Below are positions 7,345-15,493 of a DNA stretch of 64,000 nt, piece after piece; positions within the stretch are counted from its first letter, which is position 1, and each line of letters starts with the position of its first letter. Source of the DNA: Candidatus Eremiobacterota bacterium (GTDB lineage: Bacteria > Vulcanimicrobiota > Vulcanimicrobiia > Vulcanimicrobiales > Vulcanimicrobiaceae); the NCBI GenBank assembly GCA_019235885.1, contig JAFAKB010000080.1:1-64000 (forward strand), read 5' to 3'. The notes beneath the pieces were generated by a model. The model saw nothing but the letters and a program-made list of their open reading frames with translations. It was not told the origin of the DNA and ran no database searches. A program made the translations under genes and the position numbers.

Positions 7345-8748
7345 TTGAAGCCGAGCACGTCGACGCATGCGATCGCGCGAAGGGGCACGAGCGCGCTCGG
7401 CGTCCCCGACCCGCTCTCCCACGGCGGACGCGGCCTGCTCGCCACGCCCGCCGGCGCCGTCGCCTGCGAGCTCGAACCCGTCGGCCTCGACGCGAACGGC
7501 GCGCGCTACGAGCTCCGCGTGACCAACGGCACCCCCGGCGTGCTGGCGTCCACGGTCAGCGCGATCCGGGTCGACGAAGGCCGCCCGGTCGCCGCGCTGG
7601 CGATCGAGATCGAGCCGCACGCCGCGATCCGCACGGGCTTCAGCCTCGATGCGGCGCTCGCGTACGAGCGCGTCGTCGCGGAAGTCCACGGCGAGGGCGT
7701 TCACCTGGTCGTCGAAGCACCGCCGCCGCGCGGCGGGCGCCCGCGCCGGCGCTGGGTCGGCCCCGCGACCGCGATCGGTGTCGCGGCGCTCCTCGCGGGG
7801 GGCACGCTCGTCTTCTTCGGGATCGAGCGCCCGCACGTCGTCGACGCCGCGCTTCTCGCCAACCCGGACGGCAAGCTGATCGCGCGCTGGTCGACCGCCG
7901 GGAGCGGGAAGCGCACCTACGAGCTGCGCGACGCCCGCGGCGCGGTCCTCGCGCAAGGGCCGCTGCCGGAGGCTTCCGGCGAGATGCCGGTCGGCCGCGC
8001 CGACGCCGCCAGCCTACGCATCGCGATCGCCAACGGTTTCGGAAGCGACGCGCGCGACGCGGCCTACGCCCGCGCCACGCCGCCGCCCGCTGTCCGGATC
8101 GTCGCGACCCCGCCGCCCCGCATCGCCAGCCTGGCCATCGAACCGCCCCGCCCGAACGCGCCGCTGACCGTTCGCTACGCCGCCGACGCCCGCGACCTCG
8201 AGCTCTCGATCGTCGACCGCACCGGCGCGACGTACTTCTCGACCAAGACGCCCTCCGGGAGCGGGACGATCCAAGTCCCGGCCCCGCCCGCCGGCCCGCG
8301 CGAGCCCTATCAGCTCGTCGCCCGCGCGGAAGGCGCCGGCGCCGGCGCGAGCCAGGAGACGCGCGTCCCGATCGCCGCGGCGGTGTCGACGACCCCGCCG
8401 CCCTCGCCGCTCGCCCAAGGCTCGGCCGGCCCGAGCAGCCGCCCCCGACCCGGCTCGAACGCCACCGTGGTCGACGCCGGCGGCGGCGACACGTTCGCGA
8501 TCCGCCCGGATCCCGTGCGCCCCGGCGAGCCCTTCGTGGTCGACATCCCCTTCTCGGACAGCGCCCGGGTCCAAGTCGTCCGCACCCGCGACGACGTCGA
8601 GCTGGCGGGCGCGGACCTCCACCACGGCGAGCGCAGCGTCGCCCTGACCGCGCCCTCGTCCCCCGGCGACTACACCGTCCGGGTCACGATGCAGCGGGGC
8701 GTCGGGCTAGAGACCCTGGTGCGGCCGCTCCGCATCGCCGGCCACTGA
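7345..8748 (+). CDS. Membrane-anchored protein of unknown function with a central transmembrane helix
   Basis: I do not recognise this 467-residue protein. A roughly 130-residue N-terminal domain (perhaps beta-sandwich: CELEPVGLDANGARYELRV) is followed by an Arg-rich stretch and one hydrophobic helix (about 141-160, ATAIGVAALLAGGTLVFFGI). A large C-terminal part with Pro-rich linkers follows, and two or three segments resemble Ig-like or fibronectin-like repeats, for example the last, which ends GDYTVRVTMQRG. By topology, an intracellular N-terminal domain and an exported C-terminal part would be expected. The start is TTG at 7345 with only AGGA 13 bases upstream, so the true start is uncertain. 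It precedes the ATPase regulator at 8828 on the same strand, which may sense or control it (inference). Confidence 0.6.
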   Translation: MKPSTSTHAIARRGTSALGVPDPLSHGGRGLLATPAGAVACELEPVGLDANGARYELRVTNGTPGVLASTVSAIRVDEGRPVAALAIEIEPHAAIRTGFSLDAALAYERVVAEVHGEGVHLVVEAPPPRGGRPRRRWVGPATAIGVAALLAGGTLVFFGIERPHVVDAALLANPDGKLIARWSTAGSGKRTYELRDARGAVLAQGPLPEASGEMPVGRADAASLRIAIANGFGSDARDAAYARATPPPAVRIVATPPPRIASLAIEPPRPNAPLTVRYAADARDLELSIVDRTGATYFSTKTPSGSGTIQVPAPPAGPREPYQLVARAEGAGAGASQETRVPIAAAVSTTPPPSPLAQGSAGPSSRPRPGSNATVVDAGGGDTFAIRPDPVRPGEPFVVDIPFSDSARVQVVRTRDDVELAGADLHHGERSVALTAPSSPGDYTVRVTMQRGVGLETLVRPLRIAGH

Positions 8749-8827
8749 CCCGAAGCGCACAGTCTTTTCCTGGTTAAGAGTGTTAGGCTGGTCACATCGC
8801 GGGTATTTCATTGGGCCTAAAGACCTA

Positions 8828-10309
8828 ATGCCCACAAGGGACCATCACGTGCATGAGGCACCGTCTCGGCCGAAGCTCCCGAAGCTCGCGCCCGACACGA
8901 TCCGACGGGAACGCATCGCCGGCTGGCTTTCAGACCACGCCGACGTTCCGCTGCGCCTGATCGCCGCGCCGTCCGGCTCGGGCAAGACGACCGCTCTCGT
9001 CGCTTACGCCGCCGCCCCCCTCCACCGCGCCGCCTACGTCAGCCTCGACGCGGGCACCACCCCCGCCGCGCTGCGCAACGCGATCGCCCGGGCCTTCGGC
9101 TTCCCCGACCCCGACGACGACGACGTCCTGATGTGCATGCTCGAAAGCGCCGAGCGCTGCGAGATCCTGATCGACGAAGCCGACCGCGCCCCCGAAGCCG
9201 TCCGCGTCGCGCTGCGCCGCTTCGTCTACGAAGCGCCCGAGAACGTCACGTTCGTCTACGCCGGCCGCTCGCGCGACGTCGTCGACGCGACTCGCCTCGT
9301 CTCGCTCGGCCTCGGCGCGGTGATGGAGGCCGACCGCCTCGCCTTCACCGTCGAAGAGGCGACCCGCTTCGCCGAAGCCGCCCGCCTCGACGTGAGCGAC
9401 GAACGCGAGCTCGTGCGCCTCGTCCACGACACCGAAGGCTGGGCCTTCGCGCTCTGTTCGGCGATTCGCGAAACCGCGTCGGCCCAGCACCGCTCGCTCG
9501 AGAACGCGTTCGACCGCTGGCGCCGCAGTCACGGCCGCTTCATGCGCCGCTTCATCGACGACGCGCTCGCCGACGAAGATCCGGTGCTCGCTTCCGCCGC
9601 GCGCAAAGTCTTCGACGGCGAGAACGTCGACGAAACCGTGCTCGACCGCCTCGAACAGCGCGGCCTCTTCGTGCGCTGGGCCGACGGCGCGTACCGGCCC
9701 TACCGCGCCGTCGCGCGCGTCACGCGGATCGCCAGCGCGCAGCCGTCACGCGCGCTCGTGCCCTTCACCGTCCGCCTCTTCGGCAAGCCTGAAGTCCGCA
9801 TCGAAGGACAGCAAGTCGCCTGGTTCCGCCGCCGCGACGCGCACCTCTTCGCGTTCCTCGCGCTGCAGCCGAACGGCAAGGCCCGCCGCGAAACGCTGCT
9901 GCGCGCGTTCTGGCCCGAAGCGGACCGCCAGCTCGCCGCGCAATCGCTGCGCTCCGCGTGCAGCACGATGCGCCGTTCGCTGGCCGCGGTCGTCGGCTAT
10001 GCCGACCTCTCGCACTACGCCGCTTTCGGCGAAGAGATCGCCTTGAATCTCGACCTTTTCGCGATCGACGCCCGCCGCGTCCGCGCTCACCTGCGCGACG
10101 CCGAGCAGGCCTGGGCTTCCGGCGACATCATCACCGCGCTCGAACACGACCGCGCCGCCCTGCGTCTGGCGAAAGACGACCTGCTCGACGGCGACTTCCC
10201 GCCGCCGCTCGCCGGCGTCGGTGCCGAGCTGCAAGCAAGTCTCACGCGCGCCGCCGCCCGCGCCGGCGACGAAGAAGAAGCCGAACCCGCGCTCGTCGCG
10301 GTCAGCTAG
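8828..10309 (+). CDS. MalT-like P-loop ATPase fused to a C-terminal winged-helix/BTAD activator domain
   Basis: A 493-residue regulator. The N-terminal half is a MalT/STAND-like NTPase: RRERIAGWLSDHADVPLRLI precedes a P-loop APSGSGKTTALVAYA, and a Walker B-like CEILIDEADRAP follows near residue 120. The C-terminal third (from about 305, VPFTVRLFGKPEVRIEGQQV) matches the OmpR-like winged helix plus BTAD helices seen in SARP activators (RRETLLRAFWPEADRQLAAQ, LNLDLFAIDARRV, ALRLAKDDLLDGDFPP). SARP regulators of the AfsR type carry the DNA-binding domain first, so this order is reversed. ATG 8828 (MPTRDHHVHE) is preferred over GTG 8780. Target unknown; it probably acts on nearby genes. Confidence 0.8.
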   Translation: MPTRDHHVHEAPSRPKLPKLAPDTIRRERIAGWLSDHADVPLRLIAAPSGSGKTTALVAYAAAPLHRAAYVSLDAGTTPAALRNAIARAFGFPDPDDDDVLMCMLESAERCEILIDEADRAPEAVRVALRRFVYEAPENVTFVYAGRSRDVVDATRLVSLGLGAVMEADRLAFTVEEATRFAEAARLDVSDERELVRLVHDTEGWAFALCSAIRETASAQHRSLENAFDRWRRSHGRFMRRFIDDALADEDPVLASAARKVFDGENVDETVLDRLEQRGLFVRWADGAYRPYRAVARVTRIASAQPSRALVPFTVRLFGKPEVRIEGQQVAWFRRRDAHLFAFLALQPNGKARRETLLRAFWPEADRQLAAQSLRSACSTMRRSLAAVVGYADLSHYAAFGEEIALNLDLFAIDARRVRAHLRDAEQAWASGDIITALEHDRAALRLAKDDLLDGDFPPPLAGVGAELQASLTRAAARAGDEEEAEPALVAVS

Positions 10310-10359
10310 ACTCTGGCCCCGGCTTTTCTGACGTAGCGCAAGCCTTGGTGGTTGGTCGC

Positions 10360-10493
10360 GGGCGGGCGACGGTACTTCACCGGGCACGCGGCTCACGCAC
10401 ATCCTGCGCGTGAGCCGCTACGTCTTCACGTCGCTCCCGCGCATCCTGCGCTCCGCTCGTTCAGAGTGCCCGGTGAAGTACCATCGCCCGCCC
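10360..10493. repeat. Inverted repeat 1, with inner hairpin
   Basis: 27-bp arms beginning GGGCGGGCGA and pairing 10360 with 10493; the single mismatch is C/T. Inside the loop a second perfect 11-bp stem (10388-10398 with 10408-10418, GCGGCTCACGC) has a 9-base loop. Confidence 0.85.
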
Positions 10494-10558
10494 ACGACCC
10501 GGCACGATTTTTCTTCATACGTCGGCTTTTGTGCGGAAGAATCGCGCCGGGTCGTGGG
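10491..10558. repeat. Inverted repeat 2
   Basis: Perfect 13-bp arms CCCACGACCCGGC (10491-10503) and its complement (10546-10558) share three bases with repeat 1 and three with repeat 3. The AT-richer loop (about 10507-10545) can extend the stem partly (TTCTTC against GAAGAA). Confidence 0.8.
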
Positions 10559-10686
10559 GGCGACACCTCATGATTGCGGACCGTGTGAACGAGCGTGCGC
10601 AGGATGCGCGGAAGCGATGTGAAGACAGAGCGGCCGCGGACAGGATGTCCGCGGCCGCGTGTCCGCAATCATGAGGTGTCGCCCCC
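10556..10686. repeat. Inverted repeat 3, with inner NotI-like hairpin
   Basis: Perfect 25-bp arms (10556-10580 with 10662-10686) begin GGGGGCGACACCTCATG. Within the loop lies a perfect 13-bp hairpin (10630-10642 with 10646-10658; GCGGCCGCGGACA, 3-base loop). Confidence 0.85.
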
Positions 10687-10709
10687 GCGGCCAACCACCG
10701 CAGCCACAT

Positions 10710-11066
10710 TTACACGGGCTCGAGCTCGAGCTTATCTCCCGGCTTCAACGGATTGGCCTTGACGAAGCCAGGTCCGAACTCCGCCACGGTGTGCGCGTGG
10801 CGCGCGGTGACGATGAGCTTGTGCGGTGGCACGTTTTGCTGCACGTCGACGACGCGGTGGTCGCGGTCGAGGAAGACGACGTCGAGCGCCGTGCGCATCC
10901 CGACCGTGTGGACGGCGTGGCAGTTCTCGAACCACATCCCTTCCTCGGGCGCGATCGACGTGCGCGGCAGAAAGCCGACGGTGCGCTCGAGCCAGCCCTC
11001 GGCGCGGCGCACGCGCCAGGCCAGGACGCGGCCGGTGTCGGTGTTGCGCACGAGCCACATCGTCAT
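10710..11066 (-). CDS. DUF192 family protein
   Basis: A 118-residue DUF192 protein. Recognisable blocks are RRAEGWLERTVGFLPR, the conserved EEGMWFENCHAVHTVGMR near residues 41-58, DVVFLDRDHRVVDVQ and the C-terminal ANPLKPGDKLELEP. The family's function is not settled; members are small, often exported or membrane-tethered, but no signal peptide is visible here. It is the last gene of the tad minus-strand operon: its ATG overlaps the prepilin peptidase stop (ATGA), which suggests a link with the pilus but does not prove one. MTMWLV at 11066 or MWLV at 11060 could be the start. Confidence 0.88.
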   Translation of the reverse strand: MTMWLVRNTDTGRVLAWRVRRAEGWLERTVGFLPRTSIAPEEGMWFENCHAVHTVGMRTALDVVFLDRDHRVVDVQQNVPPHKLIVTARHAHTVAEFGPGFVKANPLKPGDKLELEPV

Positions 11067-11671
11067 AGCCCGGTGAACGCCGTGAAGAGCGCGGTCGCGC
11101 CGATGAGATACGGCGCGAAGGCGACGGGTGCGTTCGCCGCGTCGCGGCGGAACTTCGCGCCGACCGCCGCCGCGAACGTCGCCAGCGCGAGCGCGAGCAG
11201 CGCGTTCGAGGCGCCGAGGAGCGCGCCGGCGACCGCGGCCAGCTTCACGTCGCCCCAGCCCATGCCGCGGCCGCGCGAGAGAAACGCGAAGATCGCGAAC
11301 GGGATGACGACGATCAGCGAGGAGACGACCATCCGCGGGTCGTGCGATGCGAACGCGAGGCCGCCGATCAGCAGCAGCGGGCCGACCGAGAAGACGTCGG
11401 GGACGATCCCGCGCGCGACGTCGCAGTACCATGCGGCGACGAACGCCGCCGTGACGACCGCGATCAAGCCGAGCCGGGCCGGATCTCCGTGCGCGCCGGC
11501 GATTCCGCCGATCAGGGCGGCGCCGGCGACGAGCGCGACGACGGGCGGGGTGCCGGGTTGCGGGCCGTCCTCATAGCCGGCGACGCGCGCGCAGATTGCT
11601 GCCGCCGCAGCGAGGCCGGCGATCGCCGCGCACGCGAACAGGATCGCGCCGAGCAGCACGTGCGCGTTCAC
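11063..11671 (-). CDS. Second A24-family prepilin peptidase (TadV/CpaA-like)
   Basis: A 202-residue polytopic membrane protein with the two catalytic aspartates of type IV prepilin peptidases: one in WYCDVARGIVPDVFS and one in GMGWGDVKLAAVAG (the GxGD motif). Hydrophobic helices surround both. It should cleave and perhaps methylate Flp prepilins at the inner membrane. The GTG start overlaps the tadC stop (GTGA). A second, shorter peptidase (16366-16848) lies at the other end of the same arm; two peptidases plus two pilins suggest separate substrates or redundancy (inference). Confidence 0.85.
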   Translation of the reverse strand: MNAHVLLGAILFACAAIAGLAAAAAICARVAGYEDGPQPGTPPVVALVAGAALIGGIAGAHGDPARLGLIAVVTAAFVAAWYCDVARGIVPDVFSVGPLLLIGGLAFASHDPRMVVSSLIVVIPFAIFAFLSRGRGMGWGDVKLAAVAGALLGASNALLALALATFAAAVGAKFRRDAANAPVAFAPYLIGATALFTAFTGL

Positions 11672-12525
11672 TTGGTCACCAGCTGCGCGCCGACGGCGCC
11701 GAAGATCATCACGAACAGCGCGGGGAGCATGCACAGCGCCATCGGAAAGGTCATCTTGACGGGGAGCTGCGCGGCGATCTCTTCGGCGCGCGTCATGCGG
11801 TGGTCGCGCGCGTCGTGCGCGAGCTGATCGAGGATCCCGGCGATGTCGCCGCCGAGCTTCTCGGCTTGCACGATCGCCGTGACGGTGGTGGTCAATTCGA
11901 CCACGTCGGCGCGCGCCGCCATCGCGGCGAGCGCTTCGGCGCGCGAGCGGCCGACGCGGATGTCGGAGAGCACCGCGAGGAGCTCGTCGCGGAACGGCCC
12001 GCGCACCGCGTCGACCGCGGCCGCGAACGCGCCGTTCAGCGCGATTCCGGCCTCGACCGTCGTCGAAACGAGATCCAGAAAGTCGGGGAGCGAGTTGCGA
12101 ATGTTGCGCTTGCGGTTGGAGATCGCGCCGTCGAGCATCGAGCTGGGCAGCAGCGCACCGGCCAGCGCGAGCATGATCGGCAGGAACAGAAACCAGATGT
12201 CGTGCCGGTGCAACAGCAGGAGCGGGATCGCCAAGCCGAAGAGGAGGCCGCTGAACGAGGCCACGATGCTGCGCGTCATGAAGCGCCCGGCGGTCAGGTT
12301 GTACCAGCCGGCTTGCACGAGCCGGCGCTCGAGCTGCGTGCGGCCGCGCTCGTCGAAGAAGCGCGCGAAGACGCCGAGCTCCGCCTTGCGGTCGGCTTCG
12401 ATGCCGGCGCGGTCGAGCTGCGCGACGTGCCGTTCCACGGCCGAGCGGTGGACGAACGTCGTGACGGCGACGTAGCCGAGGAGCGCGACGCACAAGGCGG
12501 CGGCGAGAACGACGACGAGCAGCAT
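11668..12525 (-). CDS. tadC: Tad pilus inner-membrane platform protein TadC
   Basis: A 285-residue T2SSF-domain protein. It has an N-terminal membrane helix (MLLVVVLAAALCVALLGYVA), two more around 95-130, the conserved cytoplasmic block NSLPDFLDLVSTTVEAG near residue 150, and a C-terminal helix (MALCMLPALFVMIFGAVGA). In Tad systems TadB and TadC form the membrane platform on which the ATPase acts. Its ATG overlaps the tadB stop by one base (TGATG), and its own stop overlaps the next gene. Confidence 0.92.
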   Translation of the reverse strand: MLLVVVLAAALCVALLGYVAVTTFVHRSAVERHVAQLDRAGIEADRKAELGVFARFFDERGRTQLERRLVQAGWYNLTAGRFMTRSIVASFSGLLFGLAIPLLLLHRHDIWFLFLPIMLALAGALLPSSMLDGAISNRKRNIRNSLPDFLDLVSTTVEAGIALNGAFAAAVDAVRGPFRDELLAVLSDIRVGRSRAEALAAMAARADVVELTTTVTAIVQAEKLGGDIAGILDQLAHDARDHRMTRAEEIAAQLPVKMTFPMALCMLPALFVMIFGAVGAQLVTK

Positions 12526-13385
12526 CAGACTTCGAACCTCATGATCCGGCGCAGCATCAAGATGCCCGCGCCCTCGAGGATCATGACGAAGACGATCACG
12601 ACGTGGCCGATGTCGGTCTCCAGCAAGGCATGGCGCATGTGGCGCTGCAGCGCGATGATCAGCAGGCCGACGATGACCGGCAGCATCGCGATCACCCAGG
12701 CCGACATCCGGCCTTCGGCCGTGAGCGCGCGCATCTTGCGCCAGACGCGGCGGCGTTCTTTGATCGTGGTGGCGAGGTGCTCCAGCACCTTGGCCAGGTT
12801 GCCGCCGGTCTGCGACTGGACGCGAATCGCGCGGACCATCATCGAGCACTCTTCGCTCGGCATGCGCCGCGCCAAGTTGTCGAGCGCGTCGTAGACGCTT
12901 TGCCCGATGTTCGCTTGGCCGAGCACGCGCATGAACTCCGTCCGCGCCGGGTCGTCGAGCTCGTCGATGACGAGGACGAGGGCTTGCCGCAGGCCGAGGC
13001 CCGCGCGCAAGCCGCTCGCCATCAGCCGCAGCACGAGCTCGAGCTGGTCGCCGAACCTCGCCAGCCGCTTGCGGCGCTTCTGCGCGATGACGCCTTTGCC
13101 GGCGATCGCCGCGCTGGTGAGCGCGATCGGGAAGACGAGCGCGCCGTAGACCGGGTTCAGGTGAAGGAAGACCACGAGCGCGAACCACAACCCGATCCCG
13201 CTGCCGAGGATCGCGAGCATCACCTCTTCGGCGCGCACGCGCACGTCGGCTTGCTCGAGCAACAGGCGGTACTCCTCGGCCATCGGGCGAACGGGCGCGA
13301 TGATCCGCTGCCAGAACGAGGCCAAGATCAGGCCGATCGCCGCGACGACGCCGACGACGATCGCGTACGGCATCACCGCTACCAT
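12525..13385 (-). CDS. tadB: Tad pilus inner-membrane platform protein TadB
   Basis: A 286-residue T2SSF-domain protein paired with TadC. N-terminal helix YAIVVGVVAAIGLILASFW, further hydrophobic segments near 60-100, the conserved LELVLRLMASGLRAGLGLRQAL block near residue 122 and RVQSQTGGNLAKVLEHLATTI near 198, then two C-terminal helices. This is the usual TadB topology. The ATG at 13385 overlaps the end of the cpaE-cpaF fusion gene by 7 bases, giving an unbroken translational chain. Confidence 0.92.
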   Translation of the reverse strand: MVAVMPYAIVVGVVAAIGLILASFWQRIIAPVRPMAEEYRLLLEQADVRVRAEEVMLAILGSGIGLWFALVVFLHLNPVYGALVFPIALTSAAIAGKGVIAQKRRKRLARFGDQLELVLRLMASGLRAGLGLRQALVLVIDELDDPARTEFMRVLGQANIGQSVYDALDNLARRMPSEECSMMVRAIRVQSQTGGNLAKVLEHLATTIKERRRVWRKMRALTAEGRMSAWVIAMLPVIVGLLIIALQRHMRHALLETDIGHVVIVFVMILEGAGILMLRRIMRFEV

Positions 13386-15487
13386 GACGCGACCTTCCCG
13401 AGCACCGGCGCGCCGGCCATCTTGCTGAGCGAGTGCATGTCGAACGAGACGCCGAACTCGGCGAAGCGCTGCAAGCACTCGGGCTGGACGCCGGTGAACT
13501 CGAACTCGCCGACGACCTTGTTGTTCTTGTCGAGACCGCGCTGATGGTAGCGCACGATCTCCTGCATCGTGACGACCTCGCCTTCGAGCCCGGCGATCTC
13601 GCTGATGCCGACGACCTTGCGCGAGCCGTCGCGCATGCGCGCGATGTGGACGACGAGGTCGACCGCGCTGGCGATCTGCTCGCGGATGGCGCGAACCGGC
13701 AGCTCGAAGCCGGCCATCATCACCATCGTCTCGATGCGTGAGAGCGAGTCGCGCGCGCTGTTGGCATGGATCGTCGTGAGCGAGCCGTCGTGGCCGGTGT
13801 TCATCGCCTGCAGCATGTCGAGCGCCTCGGCGCCGCGGCATTCGCCGACGATGATCCGGTCCGGTCGCATCCGCAGCGCGTTGCGTACGAGGTCGCGGAT
13901 GCGCACCTCGCCGGCGCCCTGCAGGTTCGGCGGGCGGCCTTCGAGCCGCACCACGTGGGTCTGGTTGAGCCGCAGCTCCGCGGCGTCTTCGATCGTCACG
14001 ATCCGCTCGCCGTCGGGGATGAACGACGACAGGCAGTTCAGGAAGGTCGTCTTGCCGGAGCCGGTGCCGCCGCAGATGACGAGGTTCAGCCGCGCTTCGA
14101 CGGCGGCGCGCAGGAAGTCGAGCATCGGCTCCTCGATCGCGCCGATGTCGACGAGCGCTTGCGGGGTGAGCCGGGTCTTGCCGAAGCGGCGGATCGTCAG
14201 CGTCGGGCCGTCGAGCGCGAGCGGCTCGATGATCGCGTTGACGCGCGAGCCGTCGGGCAGGCGCGCGTCGACCATCGGGACCGACTCGTCGATCCGGCGG
14301 CCGAGCGGCGCGATCATGCGCTCGATGACGACGCGCAGCTGGCGGTCGTCGCTGAAGCGCTTGTTCGTCGTCTCGATCTTTCCGTTGCGCTCGACGAAGA
14401 CGTGGCCGGGGCCGTTCACCATGATCTCGGTGACGTCGTGCTGCGCGAGGAGCTCCTCGAGCGGGCCGTACCCGAGCGCTTCGTCGATGATCTCTTGCTG
14501 GACGCGCGCCAGCTCTTCGGCCGAGAAGACGGCGGGATAGGCGGCCAGCAGCTCGCGCACGATCGTGTCGATCTGCGCGCGCAGCTCCGCGATCTTCTTC
14601 GGCTCGTCGAGCGCGGCGCTCGCGGCGACGACGTCGAGCCGCTGCGCGAGCGCGTCGTGGATCTCGCTCTTGAGGAGCTCGCGCGCGGTGCGCTCGACCG
14701 TCGCGACGATGTGCGCCTCGCTGGCCGCGCCCGACATCACGTCTTCCGGCTTGGCGTCGCCCTTCGGACGGCGATTGCTGGCGCGGCGGTCGCCGAGCGG
14801 CGTCTTCGCCGACGGCTTGAGCGGTTCCAGGTCCTCGGGGAGCGGCAGCGCGATCAGCGCCGAGGCCAGCGCCTCGACGGCTTTTTGATACCGGCGGTCG
14901 CCGATCGCCGGGATGTTTCCCAGCAGCCGCGCGCCGAGCGCGCGCTCGACCTCGTCGGGCCGGACGGCGGCGCGCGCGTCGCGCTGGTTCAGCACGAGGT
15001 AGACGCGCGAGGCGGGGATCCCGAAGCGCGCCAGCTCCGTCTGCACGGCGCGCGCGCTCGTCACGCCGAGCAGCGTCGGCTCGACCACGACGATGAAGTG
15101 CGCGGCGTTCACGACGAACGGCCGGACCGCCGCGGCGTACGGCTGCGGCGCGTCGACCAGCACGAAGTCGGTCGTGTCGCGCACGTCGCCGAGGATCCCG
15201 GCGACGTGGTCCGGCATCAGCGTGAACGCGCCGTCGATCGAAGCGGTGAACTCGATCCCGGCGACGTCGGTCAGGATCGTCGCCGAAGCCAGGTTTCCGC
15301 CGACCCGGCCGGCGTCGAACGCGCGCACCGAGTCGGTCAGCACGGCGACGCAGCGCCGGCCGCTGAAGTCGGCGTCGACCAGACCGCAGGCCTTCTGCTC
15401 GCGCAGGATGCGGATCAGCTCCACGCACAGGGTGGTCGACCCGACGCCGCCTTTGGCGCCTACGACAACCGCGATCGTCCCCCGCAT
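13379..15487 (-). CDS. cpaF: Fused CpaE/TadZ-type MinD-like ATPase and CpaF/TadA secretion ATPase
   Basis: A single 702-residue protein contains two normally separate Tad components. Residues 1-230 are a CpaE/TadZ-like ParA/MinD fold with the deviant Walker A AKGGVGSTT at 10-18 and the DFVLVDAPQ motif near 107; this part localises the pilus machinery. A charged linker (about 230-255) leads to a complete CpaF/TadA type II/IV secretion ATPase: EIIDEALGYGPLEELL, Walker A CGGTGSGKTT near 475, Asp box TIEDAAELRL, Walker B RPDRIIVGECRGAEA and the His box TTIHANSARDSLSR. No stop or frameshift interrupts the joint. A natural fusion forces 1:1 coupling of positioning and motor. Confidence 0.92.
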   Translation of the reverse strand: MRGTIAVVVGAKGGVGSTTLCVELIRILREQKACGLVDADFSGRRCVAVLTDSVRAFDAGRVGGNLASATILTDVAGIEFTASIDGAFTLMPDHVAGILGDVRDTTDFVLVDAPQPYAAAVRPFVVNAAHFIVVVEPTLLGVTSARAVQTELARFGIPASRVYLVLNQRDARAAVRPDEVERALGARLLGNIPAIGDRRYQKAVEALASALIALPLPEDLEPLKPSAKTPLGDRRASNRRPKGDAKPEDVMSGAASEAHIVATVERTARELLKSEIHDALAQRLDVVAASAALDEPKKIAELRAQIDTIVRELLAAYPAVFSAEELARVQQEIIDEALGYGPLEELLAQHDVTEIMVNGPGHVFVERNGKIETTNKRFSDDRQLRVVIERMIAPLGRRIDESVPMVDARLPDGSRVNAIIEPLALDGPTLTIRRFGKTRLTPQALVDIGAIEEPMLDFLRAAVEARLNLVICGGTGSGKTTFLNCLSSFIPDGERIVTIEDAAELRLNQTHVVRLEGRPPNLQGAGEVRIRDLVRNALRMRPDRIIVGECRGAEALDMLQAMNTGHDGSLTTIHANSARDSLSRIETMVMMAGFELPVRAIREQIASAVDLVVHIARMRDGSRKVVGISEIAGLEGEVVTMQEIVRYHQRGLDKNNKVVGEFEFTGVQPECLQRFAEFGVSFDMHSLSKMAGAPVLGKVASW

Positions 15488-15493
15488 CGCGGC

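Larger units (their letters stand above)
10347..10699. repeat. Gene-free block of four nested and abutting inverted repeats
   Basis: This covers the whole stretch between the convergent regulator gene and DUF192 gene (10310-10709), which holds no credible gene. An outer 16-bp inverted repeat (10347-10362 with 10684-10699, one mismatch) encloses three abutting long inverted repeats: 10360-10386/10467-10493 (27 bp, one mismatch), 10491-10503/10546-10558 (13 bp, perfect) and 10556-10580/10662-10686 (25 bp, perfect). The loops of the first and third carry diverged copies of one another in opposite orientation (about 10422-10463 versus 10588-10626). The modular, three-way folded shape is unlike a simple terminator; it could be a non-autonomous mobile element or a structured RNA/DNA. 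Confidence 0.85.

Noticed and set aside
10381-10668. Small open frames of 70-80 codons (both strands) in the inverted-repeat block
   Set aside because: They arise because the repeated lobes are open in several frames; no ribosome sites and no protein family.
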